The notes beneath the pieces were generated by a model. The model searched no databases. It saw only the letters and a list, made by a program, of their open reading frames with translations, and was not told where the DNA came from. A stretch of 64,000 nucleotides of DNA from AC-56 sp963702195 (lineage in GTDB: Bacteria; Actinomycetota; Thermoleophilia; Solirubrobacterales; 70-9): NCBI GenBank assembly GCA_963702195.1, contig OY969725.1, forward strand, positions 1,674,001 through 1,738,000, in the 5' to 3' direction. Made by a program: the position numbers and the translations under genes. Below are positions 25,051-32,966 of this stretch, in pieces; position 1 is the first letter of the stretch; every line of letters begins with the position of its first letter.

Positions 25051-25602
25051 GTGCGGAACATGAGGATGCTGATCGCAGTCGGAGCCGCGGGGCTCGGATT
25101 GGGCGCGTTGGGAGGCTACGCCGCCAACTCAACCGGCGGACAGTCGACGAGCACCACTGCTGCGGACCTGAAGCCGAAGGTCCAGACGAAGGTGATCCAT
25201 CACACCAAGCACGTGAAGCCGAAGCACCCGGTGGACACGCTGGGGCCGCCGAAGGGCGCCGGTACGCCCGCGTCGGCCGGAGCACAGGCCGCCGCGGCAC
25301 CTCCACCCACTTCGTCGCCGGCGGTGAGCACCGCGGCAAGCGGCACTGCCGGAACGACCGCCACGGCCAGCCCCGTGACGACCGGCACCAGCGGCACAAC
25401 TTCCAGCACCAGCTCAGGCACCCCCGTCTCGACGGGCACGAGTGGCAGCACGAGCACCGGGTCCGGCGGTGGCGGCGGCCCGACCACCCACACCAGCGGC
25501 GGCGGTGGCAGCACCGGCGGCGGTGGTGGACCTACGACCCACACCAGCGGCGGCGGCGGTGGCGGCGGCGGTGAGGGCGACGGAGGCGAGGGCGGTGACT
25601 GA
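25051..25602 (+). CDS. Membrane-anchored Gly/Ser/Thr-rich protein with repeats
   Basis: GTG at 25051 follows an AGAGGAG ribosome-binding site. The 183-residue product has an N-terminal hydrophobic segment (MLIAVGAAGLGLGALGGYAA), a short basic strand-like part (KVQTKVIHHTKHVKPKHP), then a Ser/Thr tail that turns into Gly-rich repeats. A 17-residue unit containing GPTTHTSGGGG occurs twice. It is the first gene of an operon running to 29481 with ApbE, a haem-b membrane protein, a ferredoxin reductase and a ferredoxin. The function is unknown; an extracytoplasmic scaffold or redox carrier is possible. Confidence 0.6.
   Translation: MRNMRMLIAVGAAGLGLGALGGYAANSTGGQSTSTTAADLKPKVQTKVIHHTKHVKPKHPVDTLGPPKGAGTPASAGAQAAAAPPPTSSPAVSTAASGTAGTTATASPVTTGTSGTTSSTSSGTPVSTGTSGSTSTGSGGGGGPTTHTSGGGGSTGGGGGPTTHTSGGGGGGGGEGDGGEGGD
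25465..25566 (+). repeat. Tandem 51-base coding repeat (two copies)
   Basis: The stretch encoding GGGGPTTHTSGGGG is present twice with a 51-base period; the common core ACCCACACCAGCGG occurs at 25486 and 25537. It lies in the Gly-rich tail of the preceding gene. It would be prone to slippage and length variation. Confidence 0.6.
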
Positions 25603-26041
25603 TTCCCGACCAACCCAGGGATCACAGGGGACGGCGCGGCGTGAGGCCGCGCCGTCCCAGGCGGCTCCGCCTCGGACCCGCCCTGCCCAACCCAGTCGCC
25701 GCAGGCGCTTCATCATCACGCTTGCGGCGGCGGCCGCCGGATTCGTGATCGTCTTCCAGTTCCTGGCGCTGCAGCTTCAGGCCGGCAACGACCCGGCGCT
25801 CAGCGGGACCGCCAGTCCGTCGATCCCGGCTTCCCACCATGCCTCGGCGCCGGCCTCCAGCACGACTTCGCCGGTGGTCACCCGGACGAGCACCGGCGCG
25901 CAGAGCACGCCTGTTTCGAACCCGGCCGTCGCCGCGGGAACGCAGGCCACGACCTCGCATTCGAAGACGCATCACCCGGTCTTGACCAGCGCCAGCGGTG
26001 CGGCTGGGCACGGCGGCAGCCACTCGCACGACCTGGACTAG
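25595..26041 (+). CDS. Single-pass membrane protein with FLAxQLxxGxDPAL motif (copy 1)
   Basis: The start GTG overlaps the previous stop (GTGACTGA at 25595-25602), giving 148 residues. After a ~38-residue basic, Pro-rich N-terminus comes one helix (FIITLAAAAAGFVIVFQFLA) followed at once by ALQLQAGNDPALSGT. The remainder is Ser/Thr/Ala-rich and ends with a His-rich patch (HGGSHSHDLD). The helix-exit motif is shared with the next gene product, so the two are paralogues. I know no named family. The helix orientation and tail suggest an exported tail. Confidence 0.65.
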   Translation: MTDSRPTQGSQGTARREAAPSQAAPPRTRPAQPSRRRRFIITLAAAAAGFVIVFQFLALQLQAGNDPALSGTASPSIPASHHASAPASSTTSPVVTRTSTGAQSTPVSNPAVAAGTQATTSHSKTHHPVLTSASGAAGHGGSHSHDLD

Positions 26042-26053
26042 GAGGACGGAGGC

Positions 26054-26458
26054 ATGACCGACACGCAGAATCCAGAGCCCCGCGCCGGCAACACTCCGAA
26101 GCCACCTGATCGCCGACCCACCCTGGGCACACGCCCGGCGTTCTGGCCGACCGCGATCATCGTCAGCGCGAGCTTTCTGCTCCTGTTCGAGTTCCTGGCC
26201 TTTCAGCTGACTCACGGAAAGGATCCGGCGCTCGGGGGCACATCGAGCACCGCGGCGGCGAAGCTGCCCCGTCCGGTGCTGGTGCGCCGCGTGGTCGAAA
26301 CGCGCGTGGTCCGTGATGGCGGCACGGGCTCCGGCACGAATACCACGGTCTCCTCGGGCTCGGCGGCGAGTGGAAGCTCCGCGGCCAGCGCCGCGCAGGC
26401 GGCCGCACCGGCGCCTGCCCCCGCACCGGCGGCCCCGGTGGTGAGCGGGTCGTCATGA
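26054..26458 (+). CDS. Single-pass membrane protein with FLAxQLxxGxDPAL motif (copy 2)
   Basis: The 134-residue protein is a paralogue of its neighbour. Both begin (M/V)TDxxP, have one helix (here PTAIIVSASFLLLFEFLA) and then FQLTHGKDPALGGTSS. A basic strand-like part (RPVLVRRVVETRVVRDGG) and an Ala/Ser/Pro tail follow. Its stop overlaps the apbE start (ATGA at 26455). Position next to apbE makes it a candidate partner or substrate of the flavin transferase, but I see no clean D-x-x-[ST]-G-A-[ST] flavinylation motif. Confidence 0.65.
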   Translation: MTDTQNPEPRAGNTPKPPDRRPTLGTRPAFWPTAIIVSASFLLLFEFLAFQLTHGKDPALGGTSSTAAAKLPRPVLVRRVVETRVVRDGGTGSGTNTTVSSGSAASGSSAASAAQAAAPAPAPAPAAPVVSGSS

Positions 26459-27450
26459 ACGAGTGCGACGTGACATTCGAGGCCATGGGCTGCGAGGTCC
26501 GCCTGATCATCGGTGCTCCCCGGCCCGGCGAGCGGTCCCCGGCCGCGGCGGCGGAGCGAGCGCAACAGTTCATCGAGCGGTTCGACCGAACGCTCTCGCG
26601 CTTCAAGCCCGATTCCGAGCTCTGCGCCCTCAACGCCGACTCGCGCGACGTCGTCCCAGCGTCCGATCTTCTGCGCCGTGCGGTACACGCCGGACTCTGG
26701 GCGGCGGAGCAGACCGATGGACTCGTGGACCCGACCCTCGTCCGCGAGATCGAATCCATCGGATACGCGCAGTCGAGGGCCGGCGTCAAGCCGGCCAACC
26801 TCACCGATGCCCTCGCGCTCGCTCCGGCACGGCGCCCCGCACGGGCGAACTCAAAGCGTCGATGGCGCCAGATGGACGTCGACGATGAGGCGGGCGTGAT
26901 CACACGTCCCGCGGGCGTCGCGTTCGACACCGGAGGCAGCGGCAAGGGGCTTGCGGCAGACATGGTCGTCGCTGCCCTCCGGGGCTACGCCCGTGTGGTA
27001 GTCGACTGCGGCGGCGACGTGCGAATCGGAGGCTTCGCCGCGAAGGCCCTGCCTTTCGAGGTCCAGATCGAGCACCCCCTCACCGGCGCGAGAGCGCACT
27101 CGCTGCGCATGGGCACCGGCGGCATCGCAACCTCCGGCCTCAACGTGAGGGTGTGGCGCCGAGACGACGGGACCTACGCTCATCACCTCCTCGACCCGGC
27201 GACCGGAAAGCCGGCCTGGACCGGAATCGTCGGTACGACGGCGGTGGGCGATACGGCCCTCGAAGCCGAGACCATCTCCAAAGCGGCGCTCCTTTCCGGC
27301 CCGGACGGCGCCCGCGAGCTCCTGGCACACAATGGCGGCCTGATCGTTCACGAGGACGGCCAGGTTGAGGTCGTCGGGCCCCTGCCCGCACGGCCGCGAC
27401 TCAGCATCACGGTGCCCAGGGATGTGGCCGAGGGGAGCCTGGCGGCATGA
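26455..27450 (+). CDS. apbE: FAD:protein FMN transferase (ApbE)
   Basis: At 331 residues this is the normal length without a signal peptide or lipobox. The family elements are an N-terminal FEAMGCEVRLII, DGLVDPTLV, the flavin and metal-site loop GVAFDTGGSGKGLAADMV, VVDCGGDVRIGG and the C-terminal HHLLDPATGKPAW, with TAVGDTALEAETISKAALLSG. ApbE attaches FMN to Thr or Ser of exported redox proteins, which implies a flavinylated partner nearby. It overlaps both neighbours by four bases. Confidence 0.9.
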   Translation: MNECDVTFEAMGCEVRLIIGAPRPGERSPAAAAERAQQFIERFDRTLSRFKPDSELCALNADSRDVVPASDLLRRAVHAGLWAAEQTDGLVDPTLVREIESIGYAQSRAGVKPANLTDALALAPARRPARANSKRRWRQMDVDDEAGVITRPAGVAFDTGGSGKGLAADMVVAALRGYARVVVDCGGDVRIGGFAAKALPFEVQIEHPLTGARAHSLRMGTGGIATSGLNVRVWRRDDGTYAHHLLDPATGKPAWTGIVGTTAVGDTALEAETISKAALLSGPDGARELLAHNGGLIVHEDGQVEVVGPLPARPRLSITVPRDVAEGSLAA

Positions 27451-28088
27451 ACACCACCCTCGCAAGCCATGCCTGGTGGTTGGCCAGTCGCGCCTCGGGC
27501 CTGATCGCGCTCGCGCTGATCACGATCTCCGTCGGGCTCGGCCTCGCACTCTCCGGGCGGGTGACGAAGAAGCCGGGACTGCCACGGATCCTGAACGCGA
27601 TCCACGAGCAGACCGCGGTCACGGCACTCGTCGCGATCGCGATTCATGGCCTGACGCTGCTCGGGGATCCGTGGCTGAACCCGGGCCCGGCCGGGATCGC
27701 GATCCCGTTCACGATGGCCTACAAGCCGCTCTGGACCGGCCTCGGGATCGTCGGCGGCTACATGGCCGCCATTCTCGGCTTGAGCTTCTACATCCGCCGC
27801 CGCATCGGGCCGAAACTGTGGCGAAAGGCTCACCGGTTCATGATCGTGGTCTACGGCCTGGCCGTGGCGCACACGATCGGCGCCGGGACCGACGCCTCGA
27901 CGCCGTGGCTTCGGGTTTGGTTGTACGTCACGACGCCGGTCATCGCGACCCTGTTCGTCGCGCGCCTGGTGTCCTCGGTGCGGCTCGGGCGCCGGCCGGC
28001 ACCCGCCGAGCGGCTGCCACATCACCGGCCCTCGCACCAGCCGCGGCTCGTGCGGCGCCAACCCCAGTTCAGCGAGGACCCGGCATGA
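27447..28088 (+). CDS. Ferric-reductase-like transmembrane (haem b) protein
   Basis: The 213-residue protein has about five to six membrane helices. Conserved histidines in helices (IHEQTAVTALVAIAIHG and KAHRFMIVVYGLAVAHTIG) could bind two haems b, as in YedZ/MsrQ and ferric-reductase-like proteins. The cytoplasmic C-terminus is basic and His/Pro-rich. In this operon it is the obvious membrane conduit between the cytoplasmic ferredoxin/reductase pair and exported acceptors. It overlaps apbE and the reductase by four bases each. Confidence 0.85.
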   Translation: MNTTLASHAWWLASRASGLIALALITISVGLGLALSGRVTKKPGLPRILNAIHEQTAVTALVAIAIHGLTLLGDPWLNPGPAGIAIPFTMAYKPLWTGLGIVGGYMAAILGLSFYIRRRIGPKLWRKAHRFMIVVYGLAVAHTIGAGTDASTPWLRVWLYVTTPVIATLFVARLVSSVRLGRRPAPAERLPHHRPSHQPRLVRRQPQFSEDPA

Positions 28089-29278
28089 GCGGCCCTGGCG
28101 TCGTCATCGTCGGCGGTGGGCTGGCCGGTCAGCGGTGCGCGGAGACCCTGAGGCGCCGCGGCTACGAGCACCCGATCACGATGGTCTGCGCCGAGCCGGT
28201 GCGCCCATACGACCGGCCGCCGCTGTCGAAGGGAGTGCTGGCCGGCACGCTCCCGGGCGACTCAGTGTGGCTGCGTCCGGAGGACTGGTACGCCGACAAC
28301 GAGGTCGAGCTGAAGCTCGGGCTCATGGGAGTCCGGCTCGACCCCGTCCCGCACGTGCTCGTGGTCAGCGGGGGGCGCCGCATCTCGTACGAGAAGCTCG
28401 TGATCGCCACGGGCGCACGCGCCAGGCGGCTCCCGTTCCTGCGCGGCTACCGGAACGTGCATACGGTGCGCACCGTCTTCGACGTCGAGCGCCTGCGGCC
28501 CCAGCTCGTCCCCGGGAGCCGGCTCGCCATCGTCGGGGCCGGGTTCATCGGCCAGGAGATCGCGTCCACAGCCCGCCGACTGGGCCTCCAGGTCACGATG
28601 GTGGAGGCTCAGGCGACCCCCCTCGCGAGCATTCTCGGCGAGCGCGCAGGACGCTGGTTCGGCGAGCTTCATCGCAGCGAGGGCGTGCAGGTCCTGACCT
28701 CGGCGATGCTCGAAGCCGCTCGCGGTAACGGGCGCGTGGAGGAGCTCGTGCTCACGGACGGCCGCAGGATCGAATGCGACGTCGTCGTCGTCGGGGTAGG
28801 TGTGGCGCCAGAGACCGCCTGGCTCGAAGGCACCGGACTGCCGGCTGACGGGATCCCGGTCAGCGTGGGCGGCCGCAGCGCGATCCCGGACGTGTTCGCC
28901 GCGGGAGACGTCGCCGCCGTGTTCGAGCCCCGCCTCGGCAGGCATATGCGAACCGAGCACTGGGATTCCGCGGCGCGCGGCGGCGCCGCAGCGGCCCGCG
29001 CGATGCTGGAGGAGGGGGAGGAGGCTCCGCCCCTGCCGAGCTTCTGGAGCGACCAGTACGGCGTTCGAATCTCCTACGTGGGACACGCTGGGATCGCCGA
29101 CGATCACCGCGTCGAGGGCGAGGGGTCCGGGCGCGAGCTCACCGTCGTGTACGAGCGCGAGGGATCGCCGGTCGCCGCACTGACGGTCGACCAGCCCCGC
29201 CGGCTCGCGGAACTTCGTCGTCAGATCGAGCTCACTCACACGGATTCGACCAGACCGGAAATGGAGAAGGCAGCATGA
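28085..29278 (+). CDS. FAD-dependent ferredoxin reductase
   Basis: The 397-residue pyridine-nucleotide disulphide oxidoreductase fold has an N-terminal FAD site (VVIVGGGLAGQRCAETL), PYDRPPLSKGVLAG, an NAD-binding Rossmann motif (LAIVGAGFIGQEIASTARRL) and the FAD-ribityl motif VFAAGDVAAVFEP, with the reductase C-terminal domain EHWDSAARGGAAAARAML. This is the bacterial P450/dioxygenase-type ferredoxin-NAD(P)H reductase family. Its partner is likely the ferredoxin encoded immediately downstream with a four-base overlap. Confidence 0.92.
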   Translation: MSGPGVVIVGGGLAGQRCAETLRRRGYEHPITMVCAEPVRPYDRPPLSKGVLAGTLPGDSVWLRPEDWYADNEVELKLGLMGVRLDPVPHVLVVSGGRRISYEKLVIATGARARRLPFLRGYRNVHTVRTVFDVERLRPQLVPGSRLAIVGAGFIGQEIASTARRLGLQVTMVEAQATPLASILGERAGRWFGELHRSEGVQVLTSAMLEAARGNGRVEELVLTDGRRIECDVVVVGVGVAPETAWLEGTGLPADGIPVSVGGRSAIPDVFAAGDVAAVFEPRLGRHMRTEHWDSAARGGAAAARAMLEEGEEAPPLPSFWSDQYGVRISYVGHAGIADDHRVEGEGSGRELTVVYEREGSPVAALTVDQPRRLAELRRQIELTHTDSTRPEMEKAA

Positions 29279-29481
29279 GCTACATACCCACCATCGACGT
29301 CAACGCCTGCGCCGCGCACGGTGACTGCGTGGACGTCGCCCCAGAGGTCTTCGCACTCGAGGACACCGCGGTCGTCATCGGCGACGGGCCCGACGACCTG
29401 ATCGTCCAGGCGGCGGAGATCTGCCCGTCGATCGCGATCACCGTCGTCGATTCCGAGACGGGGACCCAGGTCTATCCATAG
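29275..29481 (+). CDS. Small 3Fe-4S-type ferredoxin
   Basis: The 68-residue ferredoxin has three cysteines in the arrangement NACAAHGDCVDVAPEVF near the N-terminus and AAEICPSIAI near the C-terminus. This fits the P450-type [3Fe-4S] ferredoxins, with Ala and His in the place of the fourth ligand. It overlaps the reductase stop (ATGA) and ends the redox operon. Confidence 0.9.
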   Translation: MSYIPTIDVNACAAHGDCVDVAPEVFALEDTAVVIGDGPDDLIVQAAEICPSIAITVVDSETGTQVYP

Positions 29482-29493
29482 AGACCCGGTCGC

Positions 29494-29512
29494 TGCGGGC
29501 AACTACGGATGG
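29494..29512 (+). promoter_or_regulatory. Candidate regulatory motif, copy A
   Basis: TGCGGGCAACTACGGATGG in the intergenic region upstream of the gene at 29615. It matches 16 of 19 bases of copy B (34932-34950) and 13 of 19 of copy C (58555-58573). A TTTTTGACC stretch a few bases downstream could be a -35 region. The role is inferred only from recurrence in non-coding DNA. Confidence 0.3.
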
Positions 29513-29614
29513 ACCCCTGGTTTTTGACCGAGAAGTGTGCGGGGACCCCCCGTGGTCAACCGCTCGCTCGTGGAGCATGATCGCCATGAAATGGAATTCA
29601 GCAAGGAGCGAGAC

Positions 29615-30049
29615 ATGGCGAAAGCGCCAACTCCACAAGATCAGGAGCTTGCCGAAGCACAGACCAGGATCAGCCACCGGATCAGCGGTTTCTTCCTTGG
29701 GCTGATCGGCGTGATGAGCCTGCTGGCGGCGGTGGCCTATGTGGCCATGCCCGGCAACGGCCACATGCGAACCGTCGGCGCCGTTCCGACGGCCCAGACG
29801 GTCACAGTCGCGATGCGCGACCCGGGTTGCCACTGGTTCCAGCAGGGCCAGAGCTTCACGAAGTCGATGTCCGTGACCGGGCCGGTCGCCCTCCAGAACA
29901 GCGACGAGGCGGCCCTCAAGGTCGACGGCTCGAGCGGAGTTCAGAAGGACCCCATGGGCGGACAGGTTTCCCTGACCCCGGGCTCGTACACGATCACGAT
30001 GGTCGGCCAGGCGCCCGACGACAACACCCTGCACCTGCAGGTCGACTGA
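29615..30049 (+). CDS. Membrane-anchored extracytoplasmic beta-rich protein with DPGCHWF motif
   Basis: ATG at 29615 has an AAGGAG site seven bases upstream. The 144-residue product has a ~35-residue hydrophilic N-terminus, one helix (GFFLGLIGVMSLLAAVAYVA) and a ~90-residue exported domain that looks like a beta-sandwich: TVTVAMRDPGCHWFQQG, VTGPVALQNSDEAALKVDGS, and a C-terminal VSLTPGSYTITMVGQAPDD. The single Cys next to His and Trp could bind a metal or haem, but no known motif fits exactly. Not a recognised family. Confidence 0.6.
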   Translation: MAKAPTPQDQELAEAQTRISHRISGFFLGLIGVMSLLAAVAYVAMPGNGHMRTVGAVPTAQTVTVAMRDPGCHWFQQGQSFTKSMSVTGPVALQNSDEAALKVDGSSGVQKDPMGGQVSLTPGSYTITMVGQAPDDNTLHLQVD

Positions 30050-30099
30050 ATCCGACTGGCCAGCACGCCGGAGCCGTCGTGGCGGCTTAGAGTCACTGA

Positions 30100-31110
30100 A
30101 TGGACGCCGGGCTCGTCGTCGCGGTCGCGCTGGCGGTGACGTTCGCCGTCACGAACGGCCTACACGACGCCTCGAACGCCATTGCCACGCTGGTGGCCAC
30201 CCGGGCTGCGAGCCCGGGTCAGGCCATCGTCCTCGCGTCGGTCTTCAACCTGCTCGGGCCGCTCGTCCTTGGTGCGGCGGTCGCCGACACGATCGGCGGG
30301 ATCGTCTCGGTCTCGCCTTCGCATGCGATCGGCGTGATCGGCGCCGGCCTGGCCGCTGCCGTGGCGTGGAACCTGAGCACATGGCGATTCGGGATTCCGT
30401 CGAGCTCCGGTAATGCCCTCGTCGGCGGCCTCGTCGGCGCAAGCCTCCTGGAGGGAGGCATCGATGCGGTCAATTGGGGCGGCATGGACGGAATTCATCC
30501 GGTGGGCGTCTTCGGCACCCTGATCGCCCTCGCGGTCTCGCCGGTGCTCGGTGCCCTGGGCGCCTTCGGCATCATCGTGGGCCTTCGCCGCATCGCACGC
30601 CGCGCCACGAGGCGGTGGGTGCCGCCGGTCAGAAGCGCCCAGTGGGTCACGTCCGCGGCGCTGGCATTCAGCCACGGGGCCAACGACGCCCAGAAGTCCG
30701 TCGGCGTGATCGCGGCGCTCCTGCTCGCCGGCGGTCACGCACGGACGCTGTCGGCGCCGATCTGGGCGGAGGTGGCCTGTGCAATTGCCTTGACCGCCGG
30801 CACCGCTCTGGGCGGATGGCGGATCATTCGGACCGTGGGACGGCGGATCTACCGGATTTCGGCCACGGACGGCCTCTCGAGCCAGACGGCCTCGGCCGGC
30901 GTGATCCTCGGAGCGTCGCTGGTCGGTGGCCCCACCTCGACGACCCAGGTCGTCGCGTCGTCGGTGGTCGGGGTTGGCCTAGGGCGAGAGCGTCTCCGCC
31001 ACGTTCATTGGCTGATCGTCCGTGAGATGGGCCTCGCCTGGCTGATCACCGTCCCCGTCACCGCCGTGCTGGCGGCGGCCCTGTACGGAGTGGAACAGTG
31101 GCTCGTGTGA
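30100..31110 (+). CDS. pit: PiT-family inorganic phosphate transporter
   Basis: The 336-residue protein has about ten membrane helices and the duplicated PiT signature: VTNGLHDASNAIATLV near the N-terminus and AFSHGANDAQKSVGVIA in the second half. It moves phosphate, as a metal-phosphate complex with H+ or Na+, across the membrane. It overlaps the DUF47 gene by 13 bases, the usual pairing. Confidence 0.94.
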   Translation: MDAGLVVAVALAVTFAVTNGLHDASNAIATLVATRAASPGQAIVLASVFNLLGPLVLGAAVADTIGGIVSVSPSHAIGVIGAGLAAAVAWNLSTWRFGIPSSSGNALVGGLVGASLLEGGIDAVNWGGMDGIHPVGVFGTLIALAVSPVLGALGAFGIIVGLRRIARRATRRWVPPVRSAQWVTSAALAFSHGANDAQKSVGVIAALLLAGGHARTLSAPIWAEVACAIALTAGTALGGWRIIRTVGRRIYRISATDGLSSQTASAGVILGASLVGGPTSTTQVVASSVVGVGLGRERLRHVHWLIVREMGLAWLITVPVTAVLAAALYGVEQWLV

Positions 31111-31718
31111 GACGCGGACACTGGTTCCTTCCCGAGACGCCGGACGTGGTCGGGCTCCTGCGCCGTCAGCTCGCGGTGACCCTCGACGGCCTCGAGGCCT
31201 TGTGCAGATGGTGCGCGGGAGACCCGGCCGGCGCCGACGAGCTCGACGCCGCAGAGCATCGAGGCGACACCGCGAAGCGCGAGCTGATGGCAGCGCTTCG
31301 CGCGGCCTTCGTCACGCCGCTCGAGCCGGAGGACGTCTTCTCGCTCTCGCGCGGAATTGACTGGATCCTCGACCATTCCCGGGATCTGGTGAAGGAGGCG
31401 CAGGTCCTCCACGCGAAGCCGGACGCTGCGCTCGCCGAGATGGCCCAGGAGCTGACCGACGCCGTCCGCCACATCGACCGGGCGATCGCTGCGATCACCG
31501 ATGACGAGGACGCGGCGACGCAGGCCGCCTACGAGGCCATCGCCGCCGAGCGACGTCTCGAGCGGACCTACTACCAGGGCATGGCCGCGCTCCTCGAGGT
31601 CTCCGACACGCGCCAGCGGATCTCCCGTCGCGAGCTCTACCGGCGCTGCGCGCGGATCGGAGAGACGGTGGTCGAGGTGTCCGAGCGGATCGTCTACGCG
31701 GTCGTCAAGGAGAGCTGA
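31098..31718 (+). CDS. DUF47/PhoU-like accessory protein of the PiT transporter
   Basis: The 206-residue protein is all-helical and contains PLEPEDVFSLSRGIDWILDHSRDLVKEA, the recognisable DUF47 core shared with PhoU. It ends with a helix around RIGETVVEVSERIVYAVVK. DUF47 proteins are encoded with PiT transporters and are thought to regulate them. The start GTG overlaps the end of the transporter gene. Confidence 0.88.
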   Translation: MARVRRGHWFLPETPDVVGLLRRQLAVTLDGLEALCRWCAGDPAGADELDAAEHRGDTAKRELMAALRAAFVTPLEPEDVFSLSRGIDWILDHSRDLVKEAQVLHAKPDAALAEMAQELTDAVRHIDRAIAAITDDEDAATQAAYEAIAAERRLERTYYQGMAALLEVSDTRQRISRRELYRRCARIGETVVEVSERIVYAVVKES

Positions 31719-31811
31719 GCTTGATTTAGGGTTGGGGCTACGGCGTGGCGCAGTCGGAGGGTGGGGATTAGGCTTGAGGTGTCGTAGACACGATTCGGAG
31801 AGACCAAGCCC

Positions 31812-32966
31812 TTGGATGAGACACGGCTTCGCCGCCTGATCGAGGTTGGGCGCAGCCTCGTCTCCCAGCTCGATCTGGAGACGGTCCTCGGTCGCGTACT
31901 GAATGCTGCCCGCGACTTGACGCGGGCGCGCTACGCCGCCCTGGGAATCCTGGATGCCGACCGCAGCCGCCTCGAGCGATTTATCACCGTCGGCATCGAC
32001 GACATCACCCGGGTGCAGATAGGAGCCCTTCCGGAGGGTCGCGGGGTGCTCGGCGTCCTGATCAACGAGCCCAAGCCCCTGCGCCTCGCGAACGTCGGGG
32101 ATCATCCGCGCTCGTACGGCTTTCCGGAGCACCATCCGCCGATGAGTTCGTTTCTGGGCGTCCCGATCCTCATCCGCGGTGAGGCCTTCGGGAACCTGTA
32201 TCTGACCGAGAAGGAGGGGGGAGAGTTCGACGAGGTCGACGAGGAGTCGGTGATCGTCCTCGCGGACTGGGCAGCGATCGCCATCGCCAATGCACGGTCG
32301 GTCGCTCAGGATCGCCTGCGTCGAACGATGGAGGCATCCGAGCGCGAGCGAAAGTACTGGGCGCGCGAGCTTCACGACGAAACGCTTCAGGGCCTCGCGG
32401 CGCTTCGGGTTCTTCTCGGATCGGCGTTTCGCGTTGGCACCCCGGAGGCCATGTCGCAGGCGATCAACCAGGCGACCGACGAGCTTGGCGGGGAGATCGA
32501 CAAGCTCCGCGCTCTGATCACCGAGCTTCGACCGGCGGCCCTCGACGAGCTCGGCCTGATGCCGGCAATCGAGGCGCTGACCGAGCGCAGCGCCGCGACG
32601 GCGGGACTCGACGTCCAGGCCGAGTTCGAGCTCCCGCAGGCACCGGGCCACGAGCGCCTCGACCCTCAGCTCGAGAGCACCATCTACCGTCTGGTCCAGG
32701 AGGCGCTGACCAATGTCGTCAAGCACGCGCGTGCCGAGCGGGTCGAGCTGCAGGTGTCGACGAACGGGGGCTCGGTCACCGTCACGGTGCGCGACGACGG
32801 CATCGGCTTCGATCCAGCGACCTCCTCCGAGGGATTCGGCCTCGTCGGGATGAGGGAGCGGCTCGACTTGATCGGCGGCCGACTCGAGATCTCCTCTGTA
32901 CCGGGACGTGGTACCGAGTTGAGGGCCGAGCTTCCCGTGCCCAACCAGGCGAGCCAGGTCGTCTAG
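31812..32966 (+). CDS. GAF-domain sensor histidine kinase (NarL/DevS type)
   Basis: The TTG at 31812 gives 384 residues. There is one GAF domain (residues ~15-165), then a HisKA_3 dimerisation domain with phosphoacceptor H188 in YWARELHDETLQG, and a HATPase domain with N-box VQEALTNVVKHA and G-box EGFGLVGMRERLDLIGG. There is no membrane segment, so it senses a cytoplasmic signal; related DevS/DosT use haem in GAF domains, but I cannot see a decisive haem ligand. It is convergent with a NarL-type regulator, the likely partner. A GTGTC-GTA-GACAC palindrome lies 20 bases upstream (31779-31791). Confidence 0.9.
   Translation: MDETRLRRLIEVGRSLVSQLDLETVLGRVLNAARDLTRARYAALGILDADRSRLERFITVGIDDITRVQIGALPEGRGVLGVLINEPKPLRLANVGDHPRSYGFPEHHPPMSSFLGVPILIRGEAFGNLYLTEKEGGEFDEVDEESVIVLADWAAIAIANARSVAQDRLRRTMEASERERKYWARELHDETLQGLAALRVLLGSAFRVGTPEAMSQAINQATDELGGEIDKLRALITELRPAALDELGLMPAIEALTERSAATAGLDVQAEFELPQAPGHERLDPQLESTIYRLVQEALTNVVKHARAERVELQVSTNGGSVTVTVRDDGIGFDPATSSEGFGLVGMRERLDLIGGRLEISSVPGRGTELRAELPVPNQASQVV

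Noticed and set aside
25442..25594. Upstream in-frame extension of the 25595 membrane protein
   Set aside because: It would be the Gly/Ala-rich shadow of the 25051 tail in another frame; the GTG overlap with the previous stop is the natural start.
25465..26458. Flavinylation motif (D-x-x-[ST]-G-A-[ST]) in the tail proteins near ApbE
   Set aside because: Segments such as STGAQST and SASGAAG were considered, but none has the Asp and the following Thr/Ser in the right spacing, so the substrate assignment stays a hypothesis.
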